The notes under the pieces are model-generated. The model saw only the letters and a program-made list of their open reading frames with translations. It searched no databases and was not told the DNA's origin. Position numbers and translations under genes: made by a program. 64,000 nucleotides of DNA, taken from Nelumbo lutea (Eukaryota; Streptophyta; Magnoliopsida; Proteales; Nelumbonaceae). Shown here in pieces: positions 27,720 to 39,149 of this stretch; positions within the stretch are counted from its first letter, which is position 1, and every line of letters starts with the position of its first letter. The DNA is taken from the NCBI GenBank assembly GCA_022828595.1, contig JAKGHH010000002.1, positions 62,902,383-62,966,382 on the forward strand, written 5' to 3'.

Positions 27720-28239
27720 TTTCTCCCGCTATACTAAAACCGAACCGAACCGAATTTGCGGTTTTATTCGGTCTATAGTAAAACGGTTTGGTCGGTATCG
27801 GTTTATTAAATTTTATAAACCAAATCAAACCATAAGCCATATTAAAATACATACATATATACTACTAAGCATGCAATTTTCACATGTTAATTCTAGATAA
27901 TAATAATAATGGTATTAATAAATTATCAAAAAAAAATATATTAATATTTTTTTTTGTTTTTATATCTTTTTTATTATTAATATGGTGCAGATTAAAAAAT
28001 CCAAATATGATTACATAAAACACTTCATCCAATTATCATTTAATCGAATTGTGAAGCTTCAAGTATCATTGATAGGCTTACCTACTTGGTTAGATTCTTC
28101 TTGTTGTAATGGTTTTTTTTTTTGTATATTTTTTTGTTCATTTATCAAAGAAATGTAAAATTTAATAGAGATAATTGAATGAGATGAATAATGTTATTCG
28201 ATTCAATGTGTGCTGAGCCGAACACATAGCAGATAGTCC
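27720..28239. repeat. AT-rich sequence with CCGAACCG words
   Basis: Begins with AAACCGAACCGAACCGAA and its partial inversion, typical of subterminal hAT-type repeats, then long AT runs. Ends could not be fixed, so no element is named. No gene. Confidence 0.35.
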
Positions 28240-28690
28240 TACCAATTGGATGAGGTTGAGGTGGAAGGACGAGGCCATGCACCATAGTCTGCAAGCACAA
28301 AAAAAATCAAAGGCCCAATGAATTTATCCCCGAATAGGCACTTCAACACTCAAGTTAGTAATGAATAGAGAGAGGAGAGATTAATTGGGCTAAGCAAGTA
28401 AAGAGTTGGTATAAGCTAAAGAGAGTAATGTGTGTTAGATCCCAAAGAGCTTACCTTGAGGGGGGATGCCTTTATATAGACTGAACACCCGTATTGTAGT
28501 CGGATGAAGTCACCCATCGAGGTTCTTGGGAGGTCCCGCTCTACCCCACAACCCACAACTCCTTGTCCATGCGGGACTTTACTTCCCTGTGAAGTCTCTC
28601 TGTGATGCAGTTGTGGTAATGTGTGTTAACGTAGTCCGGAGTCATTGGCCATGAAGGCAAATCACATAGCAACTTCGGTCAACCAAAGCA
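28240..28690 (-). repeat. Probable gypsy LTR relic (minus orientation)
   Basis: On the minus strand a clear TATA box (TCTATATAAAGGC, plus 28468-28480) is followed by TAACTTGAGTGTTGAAGTGCC and TTGTGCTTGCAG, the same arrangement as the R-U5 part of copies A and B. ATTGGTAGGACTATCTG at about 28225-28241 could be a decayed primer-binding site. No internal region is left. Confidence 0.45.
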
Positions 28691-30239
28691 TCAATGAACA
28701 ATGAAAAGTAGTAATAGTAGTAGTAAGGTGCCAATGGATTCACATTGGACTGGATCATATTGGACTAAATCAAGTCCAATTGACACTCCTAAGTAGTAGT
28801 AGTTCAATTTACAATTTAAATCTCACAATCAAACAGGGACTAAATTCAAATTTGAGTATTTTAGTCAAAATAATGATCAATAATCTTATTTATATTTTTA
28901 ATAATAGCGTAAATATAGAATTATAGATGTGTTCAATTTTTTTCTATAAGTCTTTTTGTATTTCTATCCATACAAATAACTCTGATATGTCACACTTATT
29001 GTTTAATATGATATTATACATATGCCTAAATGTTCTTTTGCACAATTTATATATTTTATATTTTATATTTTATTAATTTATGGCATTAAATGCTAACAAA
29101 TTTGACCAAAAAGTTGAATTATTGATCTTTGCCAAACAGTAAAATAATTTCATTTCTTCTCAATTCTAAATTATGTAATTAAGTTTCATTATCAATAAAA
29201 ACAATTATTGTTTGGTACACTTAATTTTTTATTTTTTTAATAAAAATATCATAAATTTGTCTTTTTTTCTACATTTCATAATTCTTTATATTTATTTATA
29301 ATTTAAATTTTGTATTACCTAACTATGACTATAAAGAATGGTTTTATTATTAAGTAAGTTTTAAAATATACAGGTTTATATTGTTAAAAATATTGGCATA
29401 AATCTAATTAGTATCATTTATTAGTAAAAATAAATTAATATAGGATTTAATAAGAGAAAATTGGAGTTAATACTTTGAGCTATAAGACTTAATGAGGAGG
29501 GATCAGATGAGGTGGACAGTAATAATTAAAGTTACATTTTCAACCCTTACAATTAGAGATGCACTAAATAGACAAATATAAGCATTTTAGTAGCCACTAA
29601 AGTTGGCATTAAAACTACAATAAAATGGCTTTTATACCTTTTGTCAAACAATGAAATAAGGGATAATTTTAGTAAAAAAAACTTCAATTCTACATTCCCG
29701 CTATTATATATAGTGTAGATATATTGAATATTTTAGAGTTTAAGTTTTATTAAATATATATAATAAAAGTTTTATAAGAAGATTAAAGAAATATGATTTT
29801 AATTTTTAGTTTTTTAGCTTTATCTCTCTTCTCTTTGATACCCAACTTGTGTTCCCTTCCCCTTTCGTTTCTCTTCCTCAAAGAACACCGAACAATAGAA
29901 GAAGGCCATAGCCCTTTGTATACATGTCGTTCATCAGTGCCACTCCACCAACCACCACTTGCATTTCTAATTTATTGCCATCAATCGTTGTTGGGTCATT
30001 CTATCCTCTCTCTCTCTCTCTTTATCTAAGATAAACAAAACCTTAGCTAGTGTCATCCCCACCGTTTTCGCCAAATCACCCTTGACAACTCCACTAGGTC
30101 GCAGCTCCCCCGACCCCCACCCCTCTCTCTCATTATCTAAGATAAACAACCCAAGAAACCCTCTTCCTTTGTTCAGCTAAACCATATCCGCTCCAATCCC
30201 CACTATTGCTGTTGACTCGCCGCTTCAAACCAAACATGT
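28691..30239. other. AT-rich intergenic DNA
   Basis: No genes. A small palindromic stretch at about 28722-28790 (CCAATGGATT ... AGTCCAATTG) is bounded by TAG trinucleotide runs and may be a mini-MITE. The rest is low complexity, with short CT runs near 30008-30025. Confidence 0.35.
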
Positions 30240-30560
30240 GGTATCAATTTTTGGAAAATCGAACCATCATCAATCTGTTCGGTTAACCACCGGTTCATTT
30301 CATTGGTTTTCGATTTTCATAGTATTATATATAACAAATATAAAAAATATTTATATTATATTATAAATACATATAAAATATTATATTGTAAATAATAAAT
30401 AATATATAATACATATATATATATTCATTTATAATATATATAACATAAAATATATATGAATAACAAACAGAAACCGAACCGATCGATCCAGTTAATCGAA
30501 ATTTTTGGTTTGGTTTCGTCAGTTCGATTAAGTTTTTTCGATTTTTCTTGCTCATCCCTA
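30240..30560. mobile_element. Truncated hAT-type MITE
   Basis: The right end TTGCTCATCCCTA at 30548-30560 equals the terminal repeat type of the element at 24450-24693, and the subterminal parts share AACCGGTT/AACCGAACCG words around a TATA-rich core. The left TAGGG end is missing, so this is a 5'-truncated copy. Confidence 0.5.
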
Positions 30561-31419
30561 TTCGTTGTCGATTGTTGTAATCTCTCTCTCTCTTTCTCAC
30601 ACACACGCACACATCTTCCTATCTCCTCTCTTCTATTATTTGAAAAAAGAACAAGCACAAACCCCTTTTGTTTCTTCTTTAATATGTGTTCAACTATGAA
30701 CACTCAGGAACCGAAAGTGGAATTGGAATTCTAGAAGTACAAGAACAATAATTCGAAATTGGACTTGGGAGATAGGTAAACTATCAACCGTTTTTAGAAT
30801 ATTGGACACAAAATTAGGATTTATTTATTTTTTAATTATATTTTTATATATGCATGTTTTAGCAGTAAAATGTCCAATTATATGTTTTATATGAGTTTTT
30901 TTCATGTTCTGATTTTTTACTGCATTTATTTAATTGATTATTTCAAATTGTCTTAAGTTTGTTGGCTTTTTTATATATTGTATATATTTAAATTGTCAAC
31001 AATAAACTAACTTAATTTTTATTGCAAATTTATTATATATATATATATATTCCATTTTTACCAAATTTACATACTTGTTTCGGTCAAATTAATTATGAAG
31101 AAAAAAGATATGATTTATTAATTAATGAATTCTATAATTGTTTTAATATGTTATTTATTCTGCATTTAATAATATAGATCCACACTAATTCTATAATGGG
31201 TTAGATGTCTGGATTGGTCAATGTACATTTATTCAGTTTTCCTTTTTTATATGATATTATTTCAATATTTTTTCTCATTTTATAGATTTAAACCTGAAAG
31301 TATTAGGTTATACTTTTCACTATGACACCCCTCACCTTGTGGATCTTACAATGTAAGTTAAAATTTATAATTTTACTTAATTATTAAATGTTCATGTTGA
31401 AAACTAGTGACACTCTACA
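30561..31419. other. AT-rich non-coding DNA
   Basis: Very AT-rich with a (TA)n run near 31036-31052; no gene. It may include the decayed 5' part of the hAT element that follows. Confidence 0.35.
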
Positions 31420-31986
31420 AATAATGAAGAGGATAAGTACTAGTTGTCTAGAAACAACCCAAAATGAACACAAATGCAACTTAGCAAGAAAGAAAGAAAA
31501 CGAATGAAAGAATTGATGTATAGTTTCATTTTACAAAGTTGCACACAAGTAATTGTGAGCATAAATGTAAGTGCAATTATTGTAATAAAGCATACAAATG
31601 TGATCATAGGCTCAATGGCACTAACACACTTAAAAGGGCATTTGGGTTTTGATAGATGTCCAAAATATTCATTTAACGATATTAATCAATCTAGTTCTAA
31701 GCAAATAGAGCGGAATTTTCAACCATCTTTAAATGACCAAGAAGAGAAGAGCAAAAACAAAGGCACTTTGAGTACTTAGAAGTCTGATCAAAGATGTGAT
31801 TAAAAAAAGCATTAACATAAATGATCACTGTTGATGAACTTCTTTTTAAGTTTGTTGAGGGTCAAGGGTTTAGATACTTTTGTAGTCATATGCAACCAAG
31901 GTTTTATGTTACTTCATGAATTATAGTTGTAATGGATTGTTATTAAATATTTGTGAAAAAAGATTGAAACTAAAAGTTTTTTTTAA

Positions 31987-32529
31987 GGGAAAATTCGTGA
32001 TTAGTACCATGTGATCTAGTACCTGAATTTTCAAAATGTGACAATCCAGTACTCGAACTTTCAAAATGTGACAATCCAATATATGTCGTTAACTAGTCAG
32101 TTAATCAGCCGTTAAGTAACATTTGAAAAGTCAAAAAATGCCCTAAGAATGCCATCTAATTATCTTTATTAACCATCCAAACATTGGCAATAAAATGAAC
32201 AATCCCAAATTCTAGGTTATTCTAAACAGTCACCAACTTTTTTGAATATAAGAGGCTAGGATTTGGGACTGTTCAGTTTATTGTCAACATTTGGATGGTT
32301 GATAAAGAGAATTAAATGGCATTCAAAGGGAAATTTTGATTTCTCAAATGTCACTTAACGATTAATTAATAGACTGGTTAACGATAAGTACTAGATTGTC
32401 ACATTTTGAAAGTTCGGGTACTGGATTGTCACATTTTCAAAGTCCGGGTACTAAATTGTTGCGTTTTAATGTTCGAGTACCAAATTGTCACTCGAGCCAA
32501 AGTACAGGGTACTGATTGAGAATTTTCCC
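31987..32529. mobile_element. 543-bp foldback element inside the hAT relic
   Basis: The two ends GGGAAAATTC and GAATTTTCCC open long inverted arms that pair almost to the middle, leaving a loop of about 45 bases near 32210-32260. The arms contain ~31-bp subterminal repeats of the type GTACTGGATTGTCACATTTT, two in the left arm and four or five in the right. It splits the hAT frame between KRLKLKVFF and NCRKICLIT. No coding capacity. Mutator-like foldback type is my best guess. Confidence 0.8.
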
Positions 32530-33729
32530 AAAAATTAAAAATTGTAGAAAGATTTGCCTAATCACTAACACATGGACTTCTTTACAAAGAATCAACTATA
32601 TGTGTCTAACTGCTCATCTTACTGATAATGATTATAAATTTAACAAAATACTATTAAATTTTTGTCCAATTTCTAGACATAAAGGTGAAGCCATTTGTAA
32701 GACAATTGGGAAGTGTTTATTTGAATGGGGTATTGAGAAGGCAATGACTGTTATAGTTGATAATGCAAGTTCCATGATATTGGCATTGTATATTTGACGA
32801 GAAAAAAACACAATAGCTAAAAAGGTAGTGTCTTGAAAGGAATGTTCATTCATATGCAATGCATTGCACATATCATGAATTTGGTTGTGAATAATAATTT
32901 AAAACTAATAAGTGTTTTAGTTGTTCAAGTTCGGAATGCAATGGAATATATGTTAGGTAGTCTCTATATAAACTATACAAGTTTAAATTATGTGTTGATA
33001 AGGAAAAAAAATACAAAGAGTTTACTGTGCCTTAGTGTTTCCATTAAAGAAAATTCAACTTATTTGATGTTAAAAAGAGCCAAATTTTTCAACAAGCTTT
33101 TGAAAGATACGAGGAGTATGACCCTTACTTTGTAAGTAAAATTAATGAAGATGAAAGGATACCTTAACAAAATTATTTGAATGTTTATTTGATCTCACTA
33201 TGCATGTTTCATGTACATCATATATCACTTCTAATGGCTCTTTTCATGAAATTAGATATGTTGACACCATAAAAATGATGTTCATTTTAGTTTTAAAGCT
33301 TTGAAATAAAAGACAAATGTGACAATTATTAGGAGAATCTAGAGAAACTCAATGTAATATTATTTATTCTAATAATGCTTGATCATATATATATATATAT
33401 ATATAAATTTGATTATTTAAAATATAGGATCTCTCGGATGGATGAAAATGACAAAGCATTTGTAGTAAGTAAATGAGTGAAGGAAACTTGTATGCTTTGT
33501 TTAAAGAATATATGAATTCAACTTCCAATTAAAGTAGAAGTGGATTATCAAGTAATTCACATAGTGGAGTGTTAATTGAGGTTAATGTGAAAAATACAAA
33601 AAAATGACACCAATAATTTATTCATTGTATAAAAAGCACACGACTTGAAAAAAAAAACTTAAGATAATAAATCAGAGTTGGATAGTTATTTAACTAAAGA
33701 TGTTATAAAATGTACTAATGATTCATTTT

Positions 33730-33838
33730 GGCTCAGTTTGGAATGAGTGCAAATACAAATATGTACTACACAAATGCATACAAAATACAAGGTTTTGTAC
33801 TCTACAAATTTGCATTTGTACTTCTTCCAAATTGAGCC
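33730..33838. mobile_element. 109-bp Tourist-like MITE, copy 1
   Basis: Starts GGCTCAGTTTGGAATGAGTG and ends with the inverse (CTTCCAAATTGAGCC). The same element, also 109 bp, is at 40531-40639. It is inserted in the C-terminal domain of the hAT relic, between TNDSFW and the following LLW. Flanks TTT/TTA are compatible with an eroded three-base target duplication. Confidence 0.8.
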
Positions 33839-34707
33839 TTATATCTTATTGTGGTGAAAAGTCAATAGCTCAAGATTTCATATCCACTCAAAAGCAACAC
33901 GTGATGTATTGGCTATTTCTACTTATATAGTTGCATTTGAATCTACATTTAATACTCAAGGTCATGTTCTTTATTCTTTTAAAAGCTCATTGAGTCCTAA
34001 GATTATGAATTTGTACTCAAAAATGGCTTTGGGCATCTCCACAACCACTTAATGTTTAATTAAAGTTGGATGATGTTAAAAAAAAAAACAGATAATATTT
34101 TGTTTTTTTCGTTATTTTATGTTTATGATTTTATAGTTGACATTGTATATTGCTTTATTTAATTTTCTTGTTATGCATATACTAGCACTATCACATTACC
34201 TCTCGTTGTAATTGATGTTCATGGTTGAAGTATTTATGCTTTTGGGTATGTGGACAAGTGATTCATTTATAAGTGATAAAAACATTACTGTGCTTTTAGA
34301 TATGTATTCTCCATTTTGAGTTGTGAATTCAATAAAATGCTATTATGCTTTTTGATATATATTTTACATGCTTGTGAGTTCAACAAAACACCATGTTTAT
34401 ATCTTTGAATTTAGCAAACTCATTATTGTTTACGTTGTTATTTTCTTATTGATATTGATATCTATATTATTAATGTTTAGTTAATTAATTATTTTTTCTT
34501 ATACTAGTTTTGTAGTCCAAGTAATCATAAAATGGTACAAAGTCCTCAAACCATATTAGAAATGGTACCAAATCGTAATAAAATGATTTGGTTTGGTTTC
34601 TATGCCAAAACAAATTAGTTTGGTTTTAGAATTTTCTAAAATATAATTTAGTGGTTTGATATGAGATATTCTCTAAACCATACCAAACTAGATCATGAAC
34701 ATCCCTA

Positions 34708-35519
34708 CTCACTATCAAGTAGGCTATATTTAATGTGATATAATACAATAAACTTTAGTGTTCATCATGACATTTTTCATCACTTTATTGTTAATTGTGA
34801 TTAAGTATGGACACATATGACATATCATAGCTTAGATCCATGGTTAGAATATGCCTGAAAGAATATTTTACATCCACATGTGTAATTTGACTAAAACATT
34901 AGGGGGAAAAAAACTTGTAACCAATCAACCAATATCTCATAAAAAGGGTAACCAATTAGGTGGTATCTGTCAAAATCCACGAATAACAAAATTTCACATT
35001 TGCAAATAAATTGGTAGCAAATTGTGTCTACTTGACTTGGAACCCCTCAAAGGTATGGTTGGCTCACAGCATGAGCACAAGCGGGCCTGTGACATGTCAG
35101 GTTTGGATAAGAATTCTTAGCCCCACGGTACAATTGGGGTAGGTGCCAATTCGGAATTGATGCTAATATATGCGCAGGTATTGGCATTTTAGGGTGGGAT
35201 GTTTGTCATTTTGAATTGTATAGAATCGTAGTGGAATTCAAAATTCTACAATGTACTTTTTCGAAAACTTTATATATATAACTATATTAAGCTAGAATGT
35301 GTACGAAGGGAAGCCTGATGAAGTAAGAAATGGAATCTAACAGTAACTTTTGCCTTTTTTTCTTTGAAATTACAATAATGCCACATAAAAACAAACCTCC
35401 TTATGTAATTGTCTCTATGGCATTCAAAATTTACGAAATTACCACATACAAGACGAACCTTCCAATTTATTTGACTATGATATTCGAAAATTACAAGTGC
35501 CATACATAATTATTTATGA
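34708..35519. other. Non-coding DNA
   Basis: AT-rich sequence without a recognisable gene; open frames are short and lack domains. Confidence 0.4.
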
Positions 35520-36085
35520 TTTTGCCATCTATAAAATAACACGCCATCCCTCTTCTCTCTCACCTAATTCTCTCTCTCCTCCTAGTCTTTATATCAACTT
35601 TTATTTATTCATTTATTTCTTTCTTTATTATTATCTAAGCATTTATTTATTTTATTATTATTTACAATTATGCCATCCCATAAAATAAAATACAATCCCT
35701 TTTCTCTCCCACCCAATTCTCTCTCTCCTCCTATTATTTATCTCAAATTGTATTTATTCATTCATTTATTTTTTATTATTATCTAAGCATTTATCTATTT
35801 AATTAAACTAAATACATGATTTATAAATCAATAAAATAAAAGAGATTTGACATCGAGAGAAGTATTTTAATAAACATTTATTTATTTATTTATTTTATTA
35901 TCTAAGCATTTATTTATTTAATAAAAGTAAATAAATTATTTATAAATCAATAAAATAAAGATATTTGACATTGAGAGGAAAATTTTAATAGATATTTATT
36001 TATTTTCTTATTATTACCTAAGCATTTATTTATTTAATAAAAAAATATTTATAAATTAGTAAAATAAAGGAGATTTGACATGGGG
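35520..36085. repeat. Two adjoining AT-rich tandem arrays
   Basis: First array: two units of about 135 bases (35520 and 35658 onward), each with CCATC-TATAAAATA-, CCTTTTCTCTCC-, AATTCTCTCTCTCCTCCTA and ending TTATCTAAGCATTTAT. Second array: about three units of roughly 110 bases (35780-36085), each with CTAAGCATTTATTTATTTAA, ATAAATCAATAAAATAAA and GATTTGACAT. The shared ATCTAAGCATTTAT joins them. Confidence 0.75.
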
Positions 36086-36480
36086 GGGAACCATTGGGGT
36101 GGGGAGTGGGGGAGGAGGAAAATATACATAAAGAGTGGGAATTTGTTGGGCCATAGGGGGGCCATGTCTCCCTAGGGTCCCCCTGGGCTTCGCTCCTAGG
36201 GTTGGAATTAAACCTATTTACGTGCCACTCTAGGCTTTGCCTTTATATCAACAGAACATATTCAAGCTTAAGCCTAAGCATGACCCGATCATCAGGCCTA
36301 GATCTTGAGCATGAATCTGACCCCCATATAAAGCCTAAAGCCCAACCAAGAAATTGAGAAAAAAGTTTGGTATTCTTTACTTAACAAAAAAAATTGATTT
36401 ATTTACATCAAATTGACTTTAAAAGTGAAAGTTTTATTTTATTAAATTAAATATATTACTTTCCATAAATTTTTATTTAT
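36084..36480. repeat. Long direct repeat, copy 1, with G-rich start
   Basis: Begins with a G-run block (GGGGGGAACCATTGGGGTGG) and continues through GTTGGGCCATAGG, GGTCCCCCTGGG, TTTATATCAACAGAACATATT and CCTAAGCATGACCCGAT. The counterpart is 37252-37660. No protein coding. The sense of the CATATAAAGCC word suggests an LTR-like or promoter-bearing origin, unproven. Confidence 0.7.
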
Positions 36481-36744
36481 TTAATTTAACATGTGCCCAA
36501 TATTTAGGGTTGTCAATGGATTGGGTTTGGTTCTAGATAACTTGGACCAATCATGTCCTAATAATAAATGAATATTTACTTATATATTTTATTACATTAG
36601 GCAATCGATTTATTTATTTTACAAATGAAGTAAATTATTATCCATAGATTTTAATTTATTTAATTTAATAACTTATTCAATTAATTAATAATTAATTTTA
36701 CTAACAAATTATTTGTCTTTCTCCCTAAGTCTAATACTTTAGGC

Positions 36745-37050
36745 AATTTTTCAAAACCGGACAGGACCAGAAAAATGAGGAATTGGTCACCTAACTAGTT
36801 CTACTTAACCCCAAAATCGCTTTTGGCAAAAAACCGTTGATCCGGTCAATGAACCACTGACTTTGGCGGTCGAACCGTTGAACTATTCGACCTGGGAACG
36901 GTTTTAGCTGTTTTTTTGGGATTTTATTTATTTATTTATTTACTTTTGTCATAGTGGGTTGTCCATTTAGACAAAATGGTCGGACCATTCGACCCGGGAA
37001 CCATACCCCATAATGGTTCCCCATCTGGTCTGGTTTTTAAAAACCTTGAA
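36745..37050. repeat. Dispersed repeat with AACCGG/TTTTTAAAAACCTTG end
   Basis: The right end GGTTTTTAAAAACCTTG and the left CAAAACCGGACAGGACCAG form imperfect terminal inverted repeats around CGGTCGAACCGTTGAAC-rich sequence and a (TTTA)n stretch. Words and layout match the pair at 7335-7545 and 8020-8215, so three copies of one family are in the window. Confidence 0.5.
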
Positions 37051-37251
37051 TTTGGGCTATCAATAGGTTAAGTCTATGTTGGGTAGGGGTGGAACTAGGA
37101 ACTTTTTATGAGGAGCGTTAAAATCTAAGTGGATTGGGGGGTAATTTAGTGCTATCAATAGGTTAGGCAGGAGCAAAGGTAGGAATTTTTTATGAGGGGT
37201 GCCAAAATCTAAGTGAATTGTAGGGTAGGGGGAATAAATATGGATGGCCAT

Positions 37252-37660
37252 TAGGGGGGGGAACCATTGGGGTGGGGAGTGGGGGAGGGGGAAATATAGA
37301 TGAAGAGTGGGGATTTGTTGGGCTATAGAGGGGCCATGGCTCCTTGGGGTCCCCCTGTCTCTACCACCGGGGTTGGGATTAAACCTATTCATAGGCCACA
37401 CTAGGTTTTGCCTTTATATCAACCGAACATATTTAGGCCCAAGCCTAAGCAGGATGGGACATCGGGCCTAGGTCTTGAGCCCAAGCCTAACCCCATATAA
37501 AGTCTAAAACCCGACTAGGAGATTGAGAAAAAAAGATTTGTATTCTTTATTTAACAACAAAATTGATTTATTTATATTAAATTGACTTTAAAACTGAAAT
37601 ATTTATTTACTGTTTTATTTTATTAAGTTAAATATATCATTGTCCATAAAATTCTACTTA
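37252..37660. repeat. Long direct repeat, copy 2, with G-quadruplex-like start
   Basis: Aligns over its whole length with 36084-36480 with many substitutions. At its start GGGGTGGGGAGTGGGGGAGG (from 37269) has four runs of at least four G separated by one or two bases, a canonical G-quadruplex pattern. The spurious Pro-rich open frame on the minus strand (37401-37060) comes from this repeat. Confidence 0.7.
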
Positions 37661-39149
37661 TTTTAAGTAAATATTTTTTCCTAAAAACTTTTAATTAAAA
37701 ATTTTACCTTTTACAAATTCATTTTTTTCCTATACAATAATTTAGCTTTTGTAAGCAGGGCCCCTCCGCTAGTATTTATATTATACTGGACCACAAGCTG
37801 AGCCAGCACAACCCACTTTATTGTACCATGCCATGCTAGTTCACGAGCCTCAAAACCCAAGCCCGACACATCCTAGGGGCATGGGTTGGGCCATGGCAAT
37901 TCCTTATGTAGATATGTAAAAAGTATAACTATATACAAAACACCTTCTCCCGATGGAATAAAAAAGTTTTTAGTACACAAGGAATTGAACACAAACCAAG
38001 ACGAGTATAATAGGGAAATAATCCAATCAAAATCCCAACTGGGTGGTCTTCTTAAAAAATAAGAGGTTATATATGTGGGCTCAAAAGCCAAGAGTCAACT
38101 AGTTAAAAGCAGGAGAATGAAGCACATTTTTTTTTCATGTAATAACCGAAGAGCCAATAGCAGAATTCTTATTTTGAGACTAGAATTAACTTTTGGGTGG
38201 AACTGTGGAATATCAAGTAAGTATCTTAGATATTATTTTGACCCACTTCAAAGAAATTTTTACTTCTTCCAACCCCTAAAAAAATATCAAAATTTTCAAA
38301 TGTTTGTTCCCCAATAATCAATCCATAAATAAATGTATTTCTAAAACTAGTTATTGATGATGTAGTCGATGATGCTCTTTTCCAAATGGAGCCACCAAAG
38401 GCTCGAGGAATGGATGTCTTACAAATTCTCTCTTTCAAAACCATTTGTCTATATTAGGGTTATATGTATGCAAAACTTAGAGACGTCTTTTTCTCGAAAA
38501 TAACCGAAGAGCTCAATACCATTGTCATTGTGCTTATCCATAAAGTTAGAATCCTGTATATTCTTCCCATTTTCAACCCATAAACTTGTGTGGAACCTTC
38601 TACGTAATTGTAAAAATCATGATTAAGAAACTAAAGCTAGTCCTAAATAGTCTAATTAGCCCCAACCAAAGTGATTTTACTTCGAGTTATTGATAACAAT
38701 ATCTTGATTGCCTACAAAATCATTCACCATCTAAAAACTAATATAAGCAAAAAAAAAAAAAAAACATAATGATGGCTAATTCAATATGAATATAACTTTT
38801 GATAGAATTAAATGGATTTTTCTATAACGAATGGTGGAAATTTATGCTTTGGGTATAATTGAATGGGCTTTTCCTCGAATGAGTGGTGTAAAAATTGGGC
38901 ATTGGGTAAAAATGGGTTGGGTGGATCATGACGTGTGTATCCTTAGTCTTATAGGTGTTCCCAGATTTCTCTTCAAGCAATAAAAGAGGGTTGAGGAAAA
39001 GAGATCCCTCTCCCTCAACTTTTTATTATTTTTGCTATGAAATGCTTTTTGCTATATTGCACCTCCTTGTGTTTCGAGGTCAATTCTTTGTTATTATGCT
39101 AAATAATTAATGCCCATAAATCTCTCTCTCTCTCTACAAATGATGGCCA
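37661..39149. other. Non-coding DNA
   Basis: AT-rich, with weak similarity to LINE-derived sequence toward its right end. No gene or element could be delimited. Confidence 0.35.

Larger units (their letters stand above)
31420..34707 (+). pseudogene. hAT transposase relic (RICESLEEPER/DAYSLEEPER type) with 3' end
   Basis: Fragments in order along the plus strand: a BED zinc-finger remnant (CNYCNKAYKCDHRLNGTNTL, about 31570-31640); VDELLFKFVEGQGFRYFCSH (about 31830-31890); the catalytic-core region CLITNTWTSLQRINYMCLTA and HKGEAICKTIGKCLFEWGIE (32540-32780); HMQCIAHIMNLVVNNNLK (32850-32910); and the C-terminal dimerisation region (KSELDSYLTKD, then ATRDVLAI and AFESTFNTQGHVL, 33670-33970). Stops and frameshifts occur throughout. 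The 3' terminal repeat TGAACATCCCTA ends at 34707; no matching left end was found. Two further elements interrupt it, at 31987-32529 and 33730-33838. It would have been a cut-and-paste transposase. Confidence 0.85.

Noticed and set aside
37060..37401. Proline-rich 113-codon frame
   Set aside because: Product of G-rich repeat DNA; the paralogous repeat at 36084-36480 does not keep it open.
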